Positions 60,195-64,000 of a stretch of 64,000 nt of DNA are shown here, piece after piece. Where the stretch lies: contig OZ026621.1 of the NCBI GenBank assembly GCA_964020975.1, positions 98,148,005 to 98,212,004 on the forward strand, given 5' to 3'. The notes beneath the pieces are model-generated. The model worked only from the letters and a program-made list of their open reading frames with translations. It had not been told where the DNA came from and ran no database searches. This DNA is from Hermodice carunculata (Eukaryota; Annelida; Polychaeta; Eunicida; Amphinomidae). Position numbers and translations under genes: made by a program. Each line of letters begins with the position of its first letter. Positions within the stretch are counted from its first letter, which is position 1.

Positions 60195-60980
60195 ACATCC
60201 GTCGTCCGTCCACAATTCACATTTCGACTTCTCCAAAGCCGTTGGCCAGATTCAGTTCAAACTTGGTGGGGATGTGCCTTTAGTAGGTCTCTACCAAGTT
60301 TCTTCAAATAGTCATGCTCCAGTGATTTCAGTACTTTTTTTGTTCTTTTTTGGGGGGCAAATCTTAAAATAATCTTCTTCTCCAAAGCCACTCACCCAAT
60401 TGCTTTGATATTGCACAGGGGCCATTCCCAGAGACTCCTAGTTCTGAATTTGTTCACTAGATGGCGCTGCGATTTTTTTCCCTATTTTTGAGTGTTTTTG
60501 CTATTTTTGACTTCTCCATAACCATCGCTCAGATTAAGCCGAAACTTGGTGAATATGTTCCTTGTGGAAGAGTCAAACAAAGTTGGTCACTAGGTGGCAC
60601 TGCTATGGATTCCTGATTTTTAACGATTTTTTTCAATTCGGGCTCTTATCGGTCAATGCAGCTTTCCTATCAATTTCGATGCAAGTCAATGGGCATTCTA
60701 ATGCCAATTCACATTTTCGACTTCTTCTCCGAAACCATCAGCCAGATTGACTTCAAAATGTACCTTTGGCAGGGTTCTACCAGATTTGTTCAAATGGTCA
60801 TGCTCCAGTGATTTTTGGAGTTTAAATGATTTTTACTTTCATTTTATTTTATTTTTTTTGACAAATCTTGGAAAAATCTTTTCACAATTGTCACCTAATT
60901 GCTTTGATATTACATAAGAACACTCGTAGGGACTCCTAGTTCTTAATTTGTGCACCTGGTGGTGCTGCATTTTTTTTCAT
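60195..60980 (+). mobile_element. HLE-B repeat, headless copy
   Basis: B monomer phrases in order: 'CCACAATTCACATTTCGACT', 'TTGGGGGGCAAATCTTAAAA', 'GACTCCTAGTTCTGAATTTG', 'CACTAGATGGCGCTGCG', 'CTCAGATTAAGCCGAAAC', 'CAATGGGCATTCTAATGCC', then a second monomer to 'GTGGTGCTGCA'. It is broken by the next head in a T-run. Confidence 0.8.
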
Positions 60981-60982
60981 TT

Positions 60983-62968
60983 TTACCGCAGCTGACTTGT
61001 CAGTCAGCTGAGGTTTTTTGACGGTACTTCGTCCGTCGTCCGTCCGTCTTCCGTCCGTCGTCCGTCCGCCCATCAGTCGTCCACAATTCACATTTTCGAC
61101 TTCTTCTCAAAAACCGTCAGCCAGATTCACTTTAAACTTGGTGGAGATGTGCCTTGGGTGGGTCTCTACCAAGTTTGTTCAAATGGTCACGGTCCAGTGA
61201 TTTTTTGATTTTTAATGATTTTTTTTGTTCTTTTTTGTGTAAATCTTAAAAAATCTTCTTCTCTGAAACCGCTCACCCAATTGCTTTGATATCACACAGG
61301 AACACTCCCTGGGACTCTTAGTTCTGAATTTGAACACCAGGTGGCGCTGCAATTTTTTCCTAATTTTTTATGAATTTTTGTGAGTTATAGCTATTTTCGA
61401 CTTCTTCTCCAGAATCATCACTCAGATTAAGCTGAAACTTGGTGGATATGTTCCTTGTAAAAGGGTCAAACAAAGTTGTTCACCATGTGGGAATGCTGCA
61501 GATTCCTGATTTTTAACGATTTTTTCAATTCTGGTACTTGTCGGTCAATGCAGCTTTCCTATTGACTACTATGGAAGTCAATGGGCATTCTAATGCTAAT
61601 TCACATTTTTTACTTCTTCTCCAAAACTGTTATCCAGATTAACTTCAAACTTGGTGGCAATGTACCTTGGGTGGGTTTCTACCAATGTGGTTCATGTGGT
61701 CATGCTCCAGTGATTTTTGGATTTTTAATGATTTTTTTTGTTCTTTTTTTTTTGACAAATCTTAAATAATCTTCTTCTCTGAAACTGCTTACCCAATTAC
61801 TTTGATATCACAAAGGAAGACATCTAGGGACTCCTTGTTGTTAAATTGTTCACCAGGTGGCGCTGCAGTTTTTTTCTAATTTGTTTTGGTGAATTTTTGT
61901 GTGTTATAACTATTTTTGACTTCTTCTCCAGAACCGTCACTCAGATTAAGCTTACACTTGGTGGATATGTTCCTAATGGAAGCCCCAAACAAAGTTGTTC
62001 ACTGTGTGGGAGTGCTGCGGATTCCTGATTTTTAATGATTTTTTTCAATTCGGCTCCTGTGGGGTAAATACACCTTTCCTATTGATTACCATATAAGTCA
62101 ATGGGCATTCTAATGCTAATTTAAGTTTTCGACTTCTTCCTTAAATCCATCATCCAGATTTACTTCAAACTTGGTGGCAATGTGCCTTGGGTGGGTGTCT
62201 ACCAGGTTTGTTCCAATGGTCATGTTCCAATGAATTTGGATTTTTTATGAATTTTTTTGGTTTTTGGGGGGGGGGGGCAAACCTTCAAAATTCTTCTCCT
62301 CTGAAACCGCTCACCCAATTGCTTTGATATCGTACATAGACACTCCTGGGGACACCTAGTTCCCAATTTGTTCACCAGGTGGCGCTGCAATTTTTTTTTA
62401 TGAATTTTTTGTATGGTTTTGCTATTTTTCACTTGTTCTCAGAACCATCCCTCAGATTAAGCTGAAATGTGATGGATATGTTGTTGTGGAAGGGTCAAAC
62501 AGTTGTTTACTAGGTGGCACTGCTTTGGATTCCTGATTTTTAAGGATTTTCAATTCAGGTACTTATCGTGCGATGCAGCTTTCCTATTGATTACTATGTA
62601 AGTCAATGGGCATTCTAATGCTAATTCACAGGACAACTGACACGAAATTTACTGTTTACTTGATAACTTGAGATCTGTTTTGAGTTAGCTACACATGTTA
62701 ATTATTCTGTATGAAGGTCATACTGAGACAGTACATGAATGACCTTGACCTCGTTTGTGGGGTCACAGTGCAACATACATGAATTTTACTCTTCATTATA
62801 ACTTGAGAATTACTTGAACTTTGATGTTGCACATGTAAGTGTTCTTCTATAAAGGTCAGACTTACTCAGAACATGGTGTCCTTGATCCTTTCCCAAGTTC
62901 ATAGAGCTGCAAGTGTGATGAATGTCAAGATCAGCTGAGGCACGGGCTGTTCACACAGCCCTCTTGTT
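60983..62968 (+). mobile_element. HLE-B repeat, longest complete copy
   Basis: The head GCAGCTGACTTGTCAGTCAGCTGAG (TCAGCTG palindrome) is followed by several CGTCCGTC repeats. There follow three tandem monomers of about 515 bp, phased by 'GACTCYTAGTTCTGAATTTG'-type sites at about 61311, 61830 and 62350. The distal unique part ('ACTTGAGATCTGTTTTGAG', 'CCTTGACCTCGTTTGTGGGG') leads to the tail GATCAGCTGAGGCACGGG, CTGTTCACACAGCCC, TCTTGTT. About 2 kb, non-coding. Head and tail hairpins with central tandem repeats and T-run targets resemble Helentron-associated elements; no Rep/helicase is present. Confidence 0.85.
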
Positions 62969-63530
62969 TAATTTCGGGTACTTATCGGTAAATGTACCTT
63001 TCCTATTGATTACTATGTAAGTCAATGGGCATTCTAATGCTAACACACATTTTTGACTTTTTCTCCAAATTTGTCAGCTAGATTCACTTCAAACTTGGTG
63101 GCAATGTACCTTGGGTGAGTTTCTACCAATTGTATTTAATGGTCATGCTTCAGTGATTTTTGGATTTTTATTGAATTATTTTGTGCTTTTTGGGGGGCAA
63201 ATCTTAAAAAATCTTCTCCGAAACCGCTCACCCAATTGCTTTGATATCACACAGAAACATTCCTAGGGACTCCTGGTTCTGAATTTGTTCACCAGGTGGC
63301 ACTGCAATCTTTTTCTATTTTCAGGTGCTTATTGGAAAATACACCATTCTTATTGATTACTATGCAAGTCATTGGTCATTCCTATGCATATTCACACTTT
63401 TGACTTCATCTCCGAAACTGTTTGCCACATTCACTTCAAACTTGCTGGCAGTGTACAGTAGATGTGTCTGTACCATATCTGTTCAAGCATAGGTCAGCTG
63501 AGCATGGGCTGTTCACACAGCTCTCTTGTT
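62969..63530 (+). mobile_element. HLE-B fragment (monomer plus tail)
   Basis: Resumes in mid-monomer ('CGGGTACTTATCGGTAAATG') directly after the previous tail and ends AGGTCAGCTGAGCATGGG, CTGTTCACACAGC, TCTCTTGTT. It probably belongs to an older B copy into which 60983-62968 inserted. Confidence 0.75.
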
Positions 63531-63910
63531 GTTTATAATTTTCAAGAATTTGTCAGAAAAGCATTAAATAATTTTTGGAATTCAATAGAATGTTGATATC
63601 AGATAACTCAACTTAAGTACATCAAATCATATTGTGATAACTCAACTTAAGTACATCACATCATATTGTGATTCAAAGATTCACAGTTTACAAAAATTTA
63701 AAAAAAAAGAATCCCTACCTACCTATCTACTCTTCTTTTGCGCTTCGCTGCAACAGGAAACACAACATTTGTTTAAGGCCTCACCAACGCTATTTGCCTG
63801 ACCGGGACTCCGCAGAATAGAAGTGCTAATATCTTGTAACATTACAGTCTTGTTTTGTAGTTCCTGAATAAAGTTACCACCTGTACCATGGCTTTTTGAC
63901 TCACAGTCGC
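63531..63910. repeat. 34-bp direct duplication in otherwise plain sequence
   Basis: 'GATAACTCAACTTAAGTACA' plus 'TCAAATCATATTGT' is present twice at about 63600-63672. The remainder shows nothing recognisable; an 88-codon minus frame (63723-63989) has no motif. Confidence 0.6.
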
Positions 63911-64000
63911 TTTTTGGCTCAGCTGACCTACCAGTCAGGTTGAGATATAAGAAGACTCCGTCCTCCATGGCTTTTCTCTGTCCATTCACAATTCACATTT
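63911..64000 (+). mobile_element. HLE-B head, cut by window end
   Basis: TTTTTGGCTCAGCTGACC with the partner GGTTGAG, a CCGTCC-like stretch, then 'CACAATTCACATTT', the start of the first monomer. Confidence 0.7.

Overview
The window looks like a piece of a metazoan nuclear genome, most likely a marine invertebrate (lophotrochozoan or non-vertebrate deuterostome; I cannot resolve further). It is AT-rich and gene-poor. It carries long microsatellites, many small DNA transposons, rolling-circle-like repeats nested in one another, tRNA-derived repeats and foldback hairpins. There are no bacterial operons, no rRNA and no long conserved open frame. Almost all of it appears to be intron or intergenic DNA.

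The one host exon I recognise is at 46588-46663 (+). It has good splice signals and encodes the conserved 'FGKR...LEPSEMIV' segment that follows the first cyclic-nucleotide-binding-like domain of PDZ-GEF/RAPGEF2-RAPGEF6, a Rap guanine-nucleotide exchange factor. A second candidate exon (9034-9087, +) has consensus splice sites but no recognised product. If both belong to one gene, its introns are tens of kb long. Neighbouring RAPGEF exons were looked for and not found.

Layout. 1-16 kb: two copies of a 1.75-kb TTAA-flanked DNA element, a piggyBac-like MITE, a repeat holding three tandem tRNA-like units, and microsatellites. 17-29 kb: rolling-circle-like repeats (families A and B), a 74-bp higher-order satellite and a 28-bp minisatellite. 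29-36 kb: mostly plain sequence, a pogo-like MITE, and a cluster of foldback hairpins with a tRNA-derived element. 36-46 kb: a 145-bp tandem array, an array of a 22-bp motif, transposon-derived ORFs on the minus strand (including an SGNH-hydrolase-like fragment), one end of a larger TTAA element, and Harbinger- and Tc1/mariner-type elements. 46-64 kb: the RAPGEF exon, a pure (CT)90 tract, a retroelement ORF fragment, and an 11-12 kb chain of family-B repeats split by a 6.03-kb TTAA transposon.

The strongest structural observations are these. (1) Hairpins with unrelated arms share a G/C-rich apex motif. (2) The rolling-circle-like repeats nest in each other's T-runs, and all recognised copies point the same way. 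(3) A 6-kb TTAA element has its empty site readable from paralogous repeats. (4) A 73-bp palindromic insert has a perfect 8-bp target duplication. Names such as HLE-A, HLE-B, T1, T2 and M1 are local labels, not database names.
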